From positions 596,447 through 660,446 of the forward strand of contig VZSF01008501.1 in assembly GCA_013398295.1 (NCBI GenBank): a DNA stretch of 64,000 nt, written 5' to 3'. The notes beneath the pieces are model-generated. The model had not been told where the DNA came from, did no database searches, and saw only the letters and a list, made by a program, of their open reading frames with translations. The DNA comes from Chionis minor. Taxonomy: Eukaryota; Chordata; Aves; Charadriiformes; Chionididae. Within the stretch, counting starts at the first letter, position 1. Each line of letters begins with the position of its first letter. The position numbers and the translations under genes were made by a program. This document shows positions 1 through 12,289 of this stretch, one piece after another.

Positions 1-133
1 GGCAGCGGGGTGCAGGGAGCAGGCAGCAGGGCACAGGGCGCAGGCAGCAGGGTACAGGGCGCAGGCAGCGGGGTGCAGGCAGTGGGGTGCAGGGAGCGGG
101 GCGCAGGCAGGGGGGTGCAGGGAGCGGGGCGCC
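1..133. repeat. GC-rich minisatellite at the left edge
   Basis: Imperfect tandem units built from ggcagcggggtgcaggga/gcgcaggcagcagggtacag, period about 18-28 bp, running off the left end of the window. The array size is unknown. No gene is associated with it. Confidence 0.85.
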
Positions 134-1093
134 AGGTGTGCTGCCTCCGAGCTGCTGCGGGCGGCTGAACAACGCTCCCCTGATTCTGCTTTCAGTCAGC
201 CCTTCGAAATCTGCTCTGCAGCCCAGTTGAAGCTACACGAACATGTTAATTGCTGCAAATGGAACAGCTGAGCAGAAATATGGTCTACTGACCTCTAATT
301 AAGCGCTATACATTTGGCACTTGAGTCAGAATACGATTATTATTTATTGTCTTAGCAAAACACAATCTGCTGGTTTCAGCCATTTCTTCCTTGTTCACAT
401 TCTCGTTAGGAAGTGTGGTGAGTGAGACATGAGCTCGTCATATCTGCTCTCAGCTAAAAGCTGTGTTCGAGACAGAGGATTATTAGTACTTCATGAATAT
501 GTATTTATTTTTCAAACTTTTGAGTCTGTCTAAATTATAAAACTACTTTGTTGGGAAAGCTTAATTGGGAAATCAGCTGCGTATTGTACCCCTGTAGCAA
601 CACACGAGTGGATGCAGATGGAGTTGCCAGCCTGGCAGCTCTTTTGGGGCGAGTTACACGGTCTACAACGTTGAAGCAACGGCTTAAATTTTGTAAATAT
701 AAGACCTTTTCTTCTTGTATATCAGGGTTTTTTCTTTTTGTACTCATTCACTAACTGCCTATTTACTACTTTGAGGATTCTTTTTAATTTTAGTACAAAT
801 TGAATGTGAAGAGAAAGGAAAGGGAATGAGACAAGAACAGCAACACCTGTAAATGTGTGTTGTAAAGCACAAGCTTGGTTTACAAAACTGTTCAGTGGTG
901 CCCTCTAGGATTTTAAAGTGCTCGCAGAAATTAATCCTTAGGCTCGGTCTTCCCACAAGAGAAAATACCCAGCTCACAAACCAGACCTACAGTGAACACA
1001 GTATAGTAATATCAAGCCCACCACGCTGGATTATGAAAAAGCCATCTTCTTCCCTGGAGAATCAGCTGTATGGCCCAAACCGGAGTTAATTTT

Positions 1094-1130
1094 AATAAAG
1101 GAATTGGATTACTGTGTTAAAAAAAAAAAA
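1094..1130 (+). other. AATAAA followed by a 12-A run: possible retrocopy or poly(A) end
   Basis: AATAAA at 1,094-1,099 is followed 19 nt later by an uninterrupted run of 12 A (1,119-1,130), then a second A-rich stretch. The preceding 300 bases are moderately AT-rich, like a 3' UTR. This is how the 3' end of an inserted cDNA looks, but no coding similarity is recognisable upstream, so it may be chance. Confidence 0.3.
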
Positions 1131-4100
1131 GAATTAAAAAACCCAAAGCTATTAGCATATGAGAAGCCTTTTAGTTTATCTTTCCCTTTATAATTGTTAC
1201 TTCATTAGTGATTTTCTCAGCCCCATTGCTAACGTGTAGCTTCCCTTGGCAGCTTCCTTGAATTTCCTGTCTTGAGCAAATTTTGAGTCATACCGAAGCA
1301 GCGTTAGATAGTATCAATAAATACGCACTATGACCTGCAGCCTGTTTCCCTCGGTTACCTAAGCAGCGCCGTAAATCCAAACTGTGGAGACGAAAGGTCG
1401 GAGCAGTAATTCAGGGAGCCCGCAGCTGTCCGGGGAAGGAGGCATTTCTTGGGATCTGTGCTGCCGCCTGAGACAGGCGGAGGTGCCGCCAGCAGCGCCG
1501 GGAGCAGGGTCCGGCCGCGGGGACTTTGCAGCCTTCTCTGGAATGGGGCTTGTGAGCCCGGCTGTGAGCAGGACGCGGGACTTGGAGAAGGATGGGATCA
1601 CCAGCGCAAGCAGGAGCAGGAGCAGCGGGAGGAGGTGGCTGCATGTGCCGGGTTTGCCCAGGCCCCCTGGCACTGTTCCCACCGCCCTCGGGCTTGGTGC
1701 CGACCTGACGTGTGCCGGGGCAGGAGGGACAACACCGGGTCCAGCACGAAGCCATGGCTGCGCAGGGAGGTGACACCTCACGTGGCATAACATTCTTGTG
1801 GGACCAGTACACATATTCAGGGTTGAATGCAGACTTAGAAATATCCGAAAGCAGAAGTGAATCCATACCCAGCCCACGCTTCACACCCTTCAGCTGCAGG
1901 ACTGTTAATCCGTTCCTAAAGACTCCAAGCCCAGATTTATAATCTGGTCCGAGAGATTTCAATTTATTTAGTCTTCTTTGCCAGGGCAGGATTTTCCAAG
2001 GTACTTGACTCATCCCTGTAACTTTTTCCTGAGCGTCCTCTCATTTTTCAGTGCTTTTTGGAAGGGTGGCACCCGCAGCAGACACCGTTGTGACAGTGCT
2101 GCTGGCAGTGATGACAAGCATCAAGCTGCCTCCCTGCCCCAGCGGTTTCCGATGGTACCCTCCAGGTGTCACAGCACGCTCCCGCACCAGCTCCCGCCTT
2201 CTCCTGGGGAAGAACCTCCACCACCAGAAGATGGGGTGCTACCACGTGCTGCAAACAGCAGCAGCTTTCCGGCACCACACTCGCCTTTGCCTCACAAGAG
2301 TGGAAAAGAGCCATTTCCCCTTTTTATGCACGTTTTCTAAATCACTGCCTCCTTTTCACTCCTGCCTCACGTAGCTCGCTTTGTCTACGCTTTCCTTTTC
2401 CTTTTTTATACCCGGTTACTGCGACCACCCAGAATTTCACCCTCTGCCTAGCAAACCTCACCCTCGTCCCTGCCTGCACCACTTCTCCCTCTTGCTCCAC
2501 CTCGGGGCCATGTGGGCGCTGCTGCCCTGGCTCCTCGCCCGCTCCCCGTGCGGCCCGTGCTCCAAAGGCACCTACGTCCCTGCTGCTGCACCGGCAGCCC
2601 GTGTCCCAGCGCCGCCCCTTCTGAGCCTGCCGGGACTGGAAATGGAAATCTCACATACTGGTTTTAACAGTTTGCGCATTCTGACTGCAGTGCTTCAGCT
2701 GCTAAAGGTCCAAGCACTTCCATGAGTAAGGAACCAGGCATATTTTTTAGCACCCGTACTGTTGCATGCCTTCATACACAGCCAGCAAATTAGTGTCTTC
2801 CTGCTTCTGTCACTGATCTGTTCTTATTTTGGAGCACAACCACGAAGCATGCTGCATTAGCACCTTTTCCTCCATCGCGCTAGCATATGCCTCGGAGCTG
2901 AACAGGTTTCTGTCTGCTATAGCTGAAACTGAATTCCTTCCAGCTTTGCCTCTTAATGCACTTTCTGCAAAATCTGTGATTTTATACGACTGATTTCCAT
3001 TAAACTGAATGTTTTGTTCTGTTAACAGCTGATTTAACTCAAACGGATGATATATCCCTAACGAGAAAAGAAAGCGAGCTCCAGAGCAAATGGAAATTCC
3101 CAGTCAGTCCAATTAGTGCTGAACTATCGCAGCGTGTGGGTGTGCAAAGGGAACAGTCTGGACATAAATCCAGCTGTTCCTACCTGTTGGGTTTGGTTAT
3201 CAGCAAGACTTAAATGCAGATTTCAGTATTTCAGAGCATGCCGGTATGAACGACGGGCCCGAACCAGGCACAGACCGAGAGGCTGGTGGAGAGGGTCCCC
3301 ACGAACCATGGTGGCAGTTTACCCATAGCACGGGTAAATACGCACATGCACTTACACATGCGTGTCCGTGTCTCGCTCCGGAGTCCTGCTGGAAGGGGTG
3401 GGTGAGCACAGGGTGCGGAGGGTGAGCTGCTCTCGACTCCCGCTGCACAACACCTTATCTGCTGCAAAAAATGCCTATTTCACATTTTGCCTGAATTGGC
3501 TTGTGCCCTGCCTATTGGCTTGTGGTGAGCTTCATTCCCCTTTTCACTGGGAAACTCTTCAGGTCAGATAACGCTTCATCACACTGTGTTTTCTCTCTCC
3601 AGTCTCTGCAGTTTCGTAACTTCCTTTTTCATTTGTCACAGGAGACAGCATCTCTTCCCAGCACCCCTTATATGGCATGCAGACTTTCCATGGTGAGCCT
3701 GAAATCCTGATTTATTTTATTGTAAAAAGATACTGCATGCAGCATTTCAAATATTACCCCTTCGAAGCTGTAAGAGGTCCCTCAGCTGGACTGCCAATGC
3801 CCACCTGCACATAGGTGACCACTGAGGAAATTCTGGTGTAACGGGTTTGAGCAAACACTTGTTTGTACAGAAAAAGCAAAGCTCATCCTTGTCCACCTAA
3901 AAATACTTCAAAATAAATAGTAGACAGACTGGTAGCAATGGCTATTTACCCCAGTTTTTGTTTCCTTCCAGCCTTAGCTTCATGTGCTGACGATGCCCAG
4001 GTTTGGCCTCGACTGAGGAGTCAATTGTTCGGGAAGTTTGAAGGTGAGCAGACAGGCATGTGGGAAGCTGGTTTTGTGCAACGAGGAATTTCTGTCACCT

Positions 4101-7100
4101 TCCTGCAAGAACTTGTGGCCCTTGGCAACAGAGGCCGAAGGCTGAACGCTGGCACGGAAATGATGCGCATGACAAAAATGTCCGTAGTGGTGAAGGAAAG
4201 CAGGAAGGCGTGTACAATGGCCCGCGGGGGATGCCCAGTATTCCCTTCTCCCGCTGTGACGGGCTGACCGGGTGGGTCTCTGCTCCGCCGCCCTGTGCTG
4301 GCCCCAGGGATCCCCCGGCACAGGCAGGGCTGTGGCCAAGGAGCGCGTGTCCGTCCTCCCAGGGACCCTGGCAGGGGCGAGGGGGGACAGCGGGAGGCGC
4401 AGGCAGCGGGGGACCCCGGCCCCAGCGCGGCAGCTCTGCCACAGCACCGCAGCGAGCCTGGCCCGGCATGGGACCTGCTCGCCGCCACAAGCCTCGGCTG
4501 CCTGTTTGCCTTGCCTTGGAAAACAGACCTGGGAAATGACAGTTGAAGAGCTGATAAGAATAATGAGACGTGTCTGTTGCAGCTACGACATGCGCTGCTG
4601 GGTGAGAGCAAGTCTGAACGGAGCCCCCAGCCCGCTCACGAAACCTGCCAGTGGAAGACGTGCCCAAAGCTCCGCTGCTGCCTCTGCCAGCAACGTCTCT
4701 GCTTCCTCACGGCTTCGCCCTCCCGTGCTCGCTGGCCCCACGGCGTGCACGCTGCTGCCCTGATTGCTGTTCCTGGAGACCGTCAGCCCGCTCTCTAAGG
4801 GGTGACAGAATCCTGCTGTGCTGCGTCCCGCGAGGGGACGCCGTCCACGCCAGCTGCTGAGGCAGGGGAAGCTGCGCTCGCCCACCCGGGTGCGAGAGGA
4901 GCGCGCGCCTGTGTGCATTTTTAATGTCTGAGCTGACATTTTGCTGTCTCGGAAACAAAAGCTGTTCACGGGCTAATTAAGTAGAGCTGCACACGGCGTA
5001 ACGCAGCCCCCACGGAGCCACAGAGTCCCAACAGGGTGTGAACTTTGGAAGACAGAATGACCCAGTATTGTGCGTGCAAAAGATGATAATTTTATCATCA
5101 GTAGTGGGTAATGTGGCGAGCGGATAGCGTGAGAATTGGGAGCGCTTGTCCGTGAGGCCCTGGTAAGTATCTGATATGACTGTCATAGATTCCCACAGGG
5201 TTGAATACTATACGTCTTATTCTTCTCCTTCCTTTGCCTTTATTAATGTTATAAACCAACAAGAATAATGGAACTGCTATTTCAGAGTGCCTTCTGTATT
5301 TCAGAATATGTAAATGGTTTCTGATCAGCACTGCCACCGTGATGCCCCTGTGATACCAACACAGCAATAAATAGAGTTAATGGAGGTGACTTGTTAATCC
5401 TAGTAGAGCAACTACACTCCCAGAGTCTAAAGATAACACAGAATACTGGAAAACTTGTTCTAATTACAGCAGGGAGCATCTTGCCTCCTTCCTATATTGC
5501 CATTTTAAATTGAAATTACTATTCTCAGTAGAATAGATCTTTTGTTCAGCTACCAGCCAAGAAAGACAATTCTACTGCGGAGGTTTAATAGTGCGTTAAT
5601 ACTCACATTACATAGTTTCCTCAAATGGCCAGGAAGACAAACAGGCAGGAAACAGTGAAGATCGCATACCAAGGGAGACAAAATTAAGTATTTCAATTAA
5701 GTACTTGCTACCTAAGGCATCGAGGGAAATGAAGGCAGCCCTCCCTCTGAGGTGCTACAACCGAAGCATCCTATGAGCACATCTCGGTGGCGTACGGGGA
5801 TGGGCTTTCCTGTTTGCAGGGATGTGTCCCCACGTGGCCACCTTCCAGCCCTGCCCGGCTCCTCTTGCTCCCCCAAAGCCTTTCGCAGCCCGGATCTGCG
5901 CCGCCACTGCAGCAAAGCGGGATTTCTTGGCACAGCCAAGCATGCGGCAGCAGCACCACGTCTTACCCTAATGCTGTTTCGATCCCTAACTCGGATTGTC
6001 ACCAGAGCCAGCTTGGACTTAGCTGTACAGTTGTGTACGTCTGCATCATGGGCTGGCTGGGTTTTTAGTCTCCTCTCCGTCTTTTTCTCCATTACCGGGA
6101 CCAGAGTTAGCAGCAGGGGAGGCAGTCGGGTTTTCCCAGCCCAGCGAGGGCTGTGAGGAAGCAGGAGTCGGATGGAGCGGAGGGAGCCTGTGCGCGGGGG
6201 AGTCGCACAGCACCGCTGGTGCACAGCCCTGCTGCTGCCGCGGGCAGGTTTTGGGTGCTTTCAAGCCTGTTGTTAAGGGCACCCCGTGTTAGCGATCCCG
6301 GCGGTGATCTTGTCTGAGGTGACGGAAATGGGTGTGCGAGCCACCTTTCCTCAGAACAGCTCTTCAGAAGTTGGGAGTTTTGTGTGTCCTTGCTCCCCAC
6401 CTCCTGGGCAGGCGGCAGCTCTGTCCTGGCCCCTGTAGATACGCAGGGCTCACGGGACGGCCAGGCAGCCGTGGTATAATACTCAATAATATAATACTCA
6501 AGTATTGTTTAGAAAATACCTGCAATTGCCTCACTGGCAAATCACATCAATAGTTTACATCATCTGCTACTGTTCAGCAGGTACCAGAAAATATGGTAAT
6601 ACTGGATTTTCAATTAAATTTCACTTGATATTTCTTTATAAACATGTTTAAATGTAGGCAAAATCGTTTCTTGACGTTTTAATATAGTATCTGCTCAGGT
6701 CATCTCTTTGGTTAAAATAAATTTTGTCAACACTAAAAATACAGGAAAACTAGAATCAGACAATGTTTTCAGGTGCTAAACTTCCCTACTGGGAACAAGA
6801 TGTTAAAACTGATCTGGAAAAATTGTTTAAAAGCTAAGATTAAGAAAGTGGAGAAGAGAAGTGTAATACTAGGTGAAAGCCTGGCATATTGCCTTTCTAC
6901 GGACTTGAGGTAGCAACAACCACAATCTAAAAGTTGTGGCGGTGACCTCGCGCTGCTATTAGCAAAAACTACTCACTGAAGCCCTTCCGAGCTTTTATCC
7001 TTCCGCTTTGCTTTAGTCCGTACCCACGTTTTCTTTCCTGAGCAGTTCTACAGGAGCTGATCTAGCTGAAAGGAGGAACACGGTGTGTACCCATGCACAG

Positions 7101-10100
7101 CATTATATTTCCTGTAGAAATCTCCCCCTGTGCTATTGTGCCGATGGAGCTGAAGCGGGTGACTCATTGTTTTCCACGCGGTGGCATCTCGCCTGCAGAG
7201 CACCCGATGGCCTCGCCGGGCACCTGTGCCAGAGGCTCCCACCAGCCCCATCGTGTCCCACGGGACCTGCCAGGTTTGCTGTCCCGGGGGACTCAGGCTG
7301 GTGCTGGCGGTGCCCATTCCCATAGGATGGGCCGTGCCCAGGGGCGAGCACCGTCCCCGCAGCGGAAGCTGTGCCCACCCCCTCTGACCGCTGCCGTCCT
7401 CGCCAGGCTGGGCTGCTCCCGGCGCTGCCGCCCCTGCCGTGCTCCGAACGCAGCTAACGCCCGCTGGATCACGGGAAAATACAGAACGTCGGAAATCCGT
7501 TGGGTGGTAAATTCCAGTTGGATAAAAATAAACCTCCACATCCATGCTGCAGAGCAGCAGTTAGGTGCTTATACATTCGGTCACTGACATTGAGTATCTA
7601 ACTAGAATTGCACTTTGTGTAACTTGGCGTTATTCCTGGATCCCTGCTGAGGGCCCAGGCTCTGCCCAGCTGTGGGCTGCGTTAGAGCCTGGCTACATTT
7701 CAGTTGCTCTTGAATTCCAGGGTCCAAAGCTACCCATAATGACCGGCCAATGGTCCTTCTAATGGATCCTAAGGATCTACTTGGGCACTGGTTTTACAGC
7801 CAGGACCAGCGCGGTGCCATCCTCGCCCACGTCTCGCTGCCGCAGGTGAGACCCAGGTGGCGCCGGGCGGTGGTGGAGCCCCCGGCCCCCAGCCCCAGCC
7901 CTGCCTGCCCCTTCCTGCCATCAGCTGGCCTTTGGGCACCCTGCCCTCCCTCCCGTCCCTGCCCGAGGGCTTCGTCTGCGGCAGGAAGGGCCTCGGAAAT
8001 GCCAGTCCTGGAAGAGGAAACTCAATTATTCAGCTTAGTGCTGCCACTTAATGAATCCTGGACTTTTAGCCGCCCCACTGCCAATACCCTATTTTATTTT
8101 ATTTTGGGAATATCTGAAAATAGGGTAATGACAAAGAAGTGACAGGTGTTCAAACTAAGTGTTAGAAGTCTCTTTTTTTGGACTGTCTTCCAAGGGGTTT
8201 GAAGCTGACGGGGGTAGGAGCACCCTGAGCAACAGCTCTGCGCTGATGCCTCCTCGGCCAGACCCCTTCATCCCCCCTCCAGCTATTGTTCCCTTCCTCA
8301 TTATCCTGCAGCTCCTTCTCTCTCCCAGCCGCCCTGGCCTCCTTCCTCCCCGAGCCGTTCCTCCCGGGAGCTGCTGCGTGGGTCGCAGGGATACCGGGAT
8401 GCTCTGGGCTGGTTCCTGTCCTGCCACTGGGCTGAAACTGGCCGTGCTGATCGTTCCCCTGGCCCCGTCCCAGAGCACCCGGGCATCCCTCGGCCCTCCG
8501 TAACCCGGTGAAACTTCAGTATGCCTTTGGCAGCTTAAGGTTAAATTTGACAGCTCCCATTGACAATTCGGGAGGAGGCAATGCTGAATAAAGAACGAGA
8601 CACGTCAGTACCTGAAATAAAAAAGCCTAATGAAAATCTAATCAAGTAGTACAAAGAAATGCCAGCTCAGCTCTTACTGGAAACAAATACCCTGGCAATC
8701 ATTACCGAGGCCATTTCTCATGGCACCTATGGCAGCTGCTGAAGCAACAGCTTCAGTTTAAGGTGCAAAAGCTGAAGCACTGCGGTCCTGGTGGGAGGTG
8801 GCTCTGCTGCAGGGACCTTTCCGTCTCCGAGTCCTCACCTCCCTTGCTTCAATTCAAAACACAGATAGACTCACCCGATTTGTATCTGGGTCACTATAAA
8901 AGAAATACGACAGGCGCGTTGACCATAGGAAAAAAATAACAAATAAATGTATTCTGAGAGGAAGTAAGGCAAAGTGTGACGTGTGTAGGTGGGCACAAGG
9001 CAAAGGGCTCTCACGGTGCGGACGGCAGCACAGGGCTGGGGGGGGCCTGGCCAAACCAGACAAGTTTCCACTTTCCCTCAGGAAATCGGGTACCGGTTTC
9101 GGACCAGCTGATGAATGTTCAGATGACTCTGTACGGTGCCGCTACAGACTGCATCGGTCCCCGCAGCGTTACAGGTCAGCCGAGACTGTTGTCCCTGCAA
9201 ATGGCTCATCCCCATTAGAACCCTTGCTATTTCCAGCAAATCCCACTGGGATCAGGGGATCTCACTATATCTAATTTATTTCAGCTTCCATTCCTTATGT
9301 CTCTGGTTTTGTCTCCTGTTTGATACCAAACAAAACACTTTTCTGACCTTGTACCACCCACCATGTCCAGATGCCTGCCCGGGTGGGTACCGAGCGGTGC
9401 CTCCGCTGCCCACCTGCTCTTCACCCTCCAGGCAAACCCCACACACAACAAGTGAAATTCCTCCCCAGAGTGTCTCCAGGGACACCATCACTACTTCCAG
9501 GGTGTATTTAGCCAAATATCACCCCAGCATCCACCTTCCCCCGTGCTTTGCAGGTCCGTTCCCGCGCGGCTGTGCCCTCCTCCAAGCATGGACCCTCCCA
9601 GCCTTGATTCGGGTGAGCAAAACCAAGCGCTGTCCATGGAGACCCCTCGGGAGATGGAGATAAACCAAGTGTGGAGCCATCCAAACCCTGAGCGCTCCCC
9701 CGAAACGGTTCAGGCAAACCACATAGACCCTCCTTCCCCTCAGGTGAGTTTTAGGCTCTTTCCCCCTTTTCAGTATTTGGATTTTTTGCCCCGAAATCAA
9801 ATGAGCTCACCCACGCCACACTGCACCCTCTGAGGGCTGGCAGTGCCCGCGGGGCTGTGCCTGCCCTGTGCAGCAGCGGGATCATCCGTCCCCGCATCCC
9901 GGCAAGGCCGGCGGTTGCTGCCCGCTGCGGGCACGTCGTTCCCTCCTGCCTTGCAGCCGCTGCTGGCACCGCACCAAGGCTCATCACCCCCTTAGTGATT
10001 GTTTATTGAGGTCTTAAGGGATTAACCTTTGGCTTTCAAAATTGGAGCTTCAGGAGCTTATTTCAGGCGCCCTGTCTAAAAATGTACTGGAAAAAGAAAA

Positions 10101-10275
10101 ATCACTGGCATAGATAATCTTTTTTATAATCTCTAGAATTTATCTAAAAGAACCAACTGTTAAGGAAAAATACCTTCGTTAATGTTCAAACATGAGTGAT
10201 GTTTGTGTTGTGTTCGTGTTGTATCAACCTTTTAAAGCTATTAATGATTGATTTTAATGCCTTATATTTAATGGC

Positions 10276-10303
10276 GGGGGGGGGGGGGNNNGGGGGGGGG
10301 GGG
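10276..10303. repeat. G homopolymer with a 3-N gap
   Basis: Thirteen G, three N and twelve G follow in an otherwise AT-rich segment. The true length is unresolved. Such a tract can form a G-quadruplex and is a common cause of polymerase and sequencing failure. Confidence 0.9.
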
Positions 10304-12138
10304 CACGCAACCGACACTGACTTAAAACCATAGTGAACTTGTGTGTTGAAAGGCAATAAGTCCTCTCTCAGTTTCTATTCACCACTTTGATTTCTAATAT
10401 AAGTAAAATCAAGAGCAATTATAAATGGGGGCAGGAAGAAAAGCTCTGCTCCCAGAACTGCAGAGATGTCTCAGGTAACAATCGATTCCAAAACACGCTG
10501 CCATTTAACACGGATTTCGGATGAGAAACCTGTCCCGCATGCACAGGACCAGCATCGTGGCGCAGAGCTTGCTGGGAAGCGCTGGTGTGGCACCGCAGTG
10601 GATCCCATCTAACGGATCCCACATAATCCCTAATCAACTCTCGCTTTGCTAAAATTGTGCCCTAAAAGCTCCTTTAAGTGTTCCTTAAAAATTCCTTTTG
10701 GAAAGTACTGAGGTAGGCAGTGTGATATTCAGCCAAGCGGCCTAAACCTAATTCACTCCTGGAATTGCACCGGCGCAGAACTGGCGGCTCTGCGTGTAGC
10801 AGGAAAACAGGGATTGACGCTGCCGCAGAGCCCCAACCCGAGGGTCTGGAGCAGCCTTCGGTGCGACCTCCACTCATCCCCAGCAGCCCTTTGCCTCATT
10901 CTCCAAATAATTAAACGTAACTCTAATTTAACCTGTGCCTTATTAAATGCTTTTCAGTTCTTACAGTGCCTGTCATTTGTGCCGGGGTATTTTGCCCACA
11001 CTGATGGTGGTTTCACTCTGATCTGCTTTGGCTTCTCCCTGCACCCGCCGTGAGAGAGAGGAGAGGGGACAAAGGCAGCGGTGGCTCCATGGGGACCCAG
11101 GATCACCCCAGCACCCTTCCCGGGGCTCCGTCCCCCACCTTCTCCCTCCCGCTGCCGGCTCAGGCCGTTTCTGCTCGTAGGAGTCCCCGTCTGTCCGTCT
11201 GTCCGTGCCCTTGCTGGGGATGGGCTTTACCTGCCTCCGGAGCCGCTCTGACTTGGCGCCGGCACCCCAAACCGCGCAGAGCTGCCCACCTTGTCCCTTC
11301 TCTACCCCCGACCTTTAAGAGATGGCACCACCACACATAATAACACATTTTTAAAATCTTGATTTGCCACAGCTGTAAATGTTAAGAAAAGGGCATGTTC
11401 CCTGTGACTCTGCTTGGTTTACAGGAGAGGAGTGAGATGTGACCGTAAGCAGTAAGTGCAAATTGCTTCAGAGCTGCAGTGCCCTGGTACGAGCTCTCCT
11501 ACTACTGCTGCACAACCACAGCGTGATTTACTGAATTCCCAGTGTCTGGAAGAGGAAACAGCAGTGAAATGTGTCTGGTCATCATTCCCTGTCTGTTGGA
11601 GAACTTGGGCGTTGCTACTGGCTGGCTTTCCCTTATCACCACGTGAGGAGAGATAAGGGGACAAAAAAAGGGAAAAAATTCCTTTAGCCTGAGTCACTGA
11701 GGAAGAAAACATGACAGTGGGAGACAGAGGGGTCACTGACTCCAACAGCCCTGTCTGCAGTAGGTTTGTGCACCCCTGGTGACACGACTTACGACCACGC
11801 AGCGGCTGGTCCTACAAAGTGTGCGGTGTCCCCGAGCCCCGTCCAGGCACCGCTCTGCGCGGCCACTGCCCTGCGCCGGGGGCTCTCCGTGCCCGACCGC
11901 GTCCTCCACACCTGACAGCATGGCTGCACACTGCACATTGAGAACCTCCCCCCGCCCCGTGCTGGCTGGGAAACTTATGGACAGGTTGTACAGGAATTAA
12001 GTTCTAATTTAGCAAAAAACCCAGGCACGGGCAGGCGGAGCAGGGAGCGAGGTGTCTGCGGCCGCAGCCCTGGGGAGCAGCTTCCGAATCCAGCCAGGAG
12101 GCAGCGCATTTTAGGGGAAACTCGGCACTGCCAGCTTA

Positions 12139-12203
12139 ACGGTGGGACTTGGCGACCTTAAACATCTCTTCAACCACAACGATTCCATGATTCTGTGATT
12201 CTG
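12139..12203 (+). mobile_element. CR1 LINE 3' terminus (copy 1)
   Basis: A short 3' end of a CR1 element: a diverged gtgggacttggcgacctta, then catctcttcaaccacaac and the terminal repeats gattccatgattctgtgatt. Only about 65 bp remain. It abuts a second CR1 3' end in the same orientation. Confidence 0.82.
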
Positions 12204-12208
12204 GACAT

Positions 12209-12289
12209 TTTATGGTTGGACTCGATGGTCTTAAAGGTCTCTTCCGACCGACCCAGGTGGTTCTACGATTCCACGATTCGCTGCCGCGC
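12209..12289 (+). mobile_element. CR1 LINE 3' terminus (copy 2)
   Basis: A typical CR1 tail: tatggttggactcgatggtc, ttaaaggtctcttccgaccg, then degenerate terminal repeats (ttctacgattccacgattcg). It begins directly after the tail repeats of copy 1, so this copy inserted at, or was primed on, the older tail. Confidence 0.88.

Larger units (their letters stand above)
134..12138. other. Intergenic sequence, no supported gene
   Basis: Twelve kilobases with no open frame that resembles a known family; the longest frames overlap others on both strands in GC-rich sequence. The segment contains a retrocopy-like AATAAA/poly(A) end (1,094-1,130), AT-rich unique islands (5,060-5,700, 6,470-6,960, 8,510-8,770, 10,000-10,420) and a G homopolymer with three unknown bases (10,276-10,303). 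It lies beyond the MBNL1 poly(A) site. The next gene in mammals, P2RY1, has a single long coding exon, which is not seen here. Confidence 0.7.
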
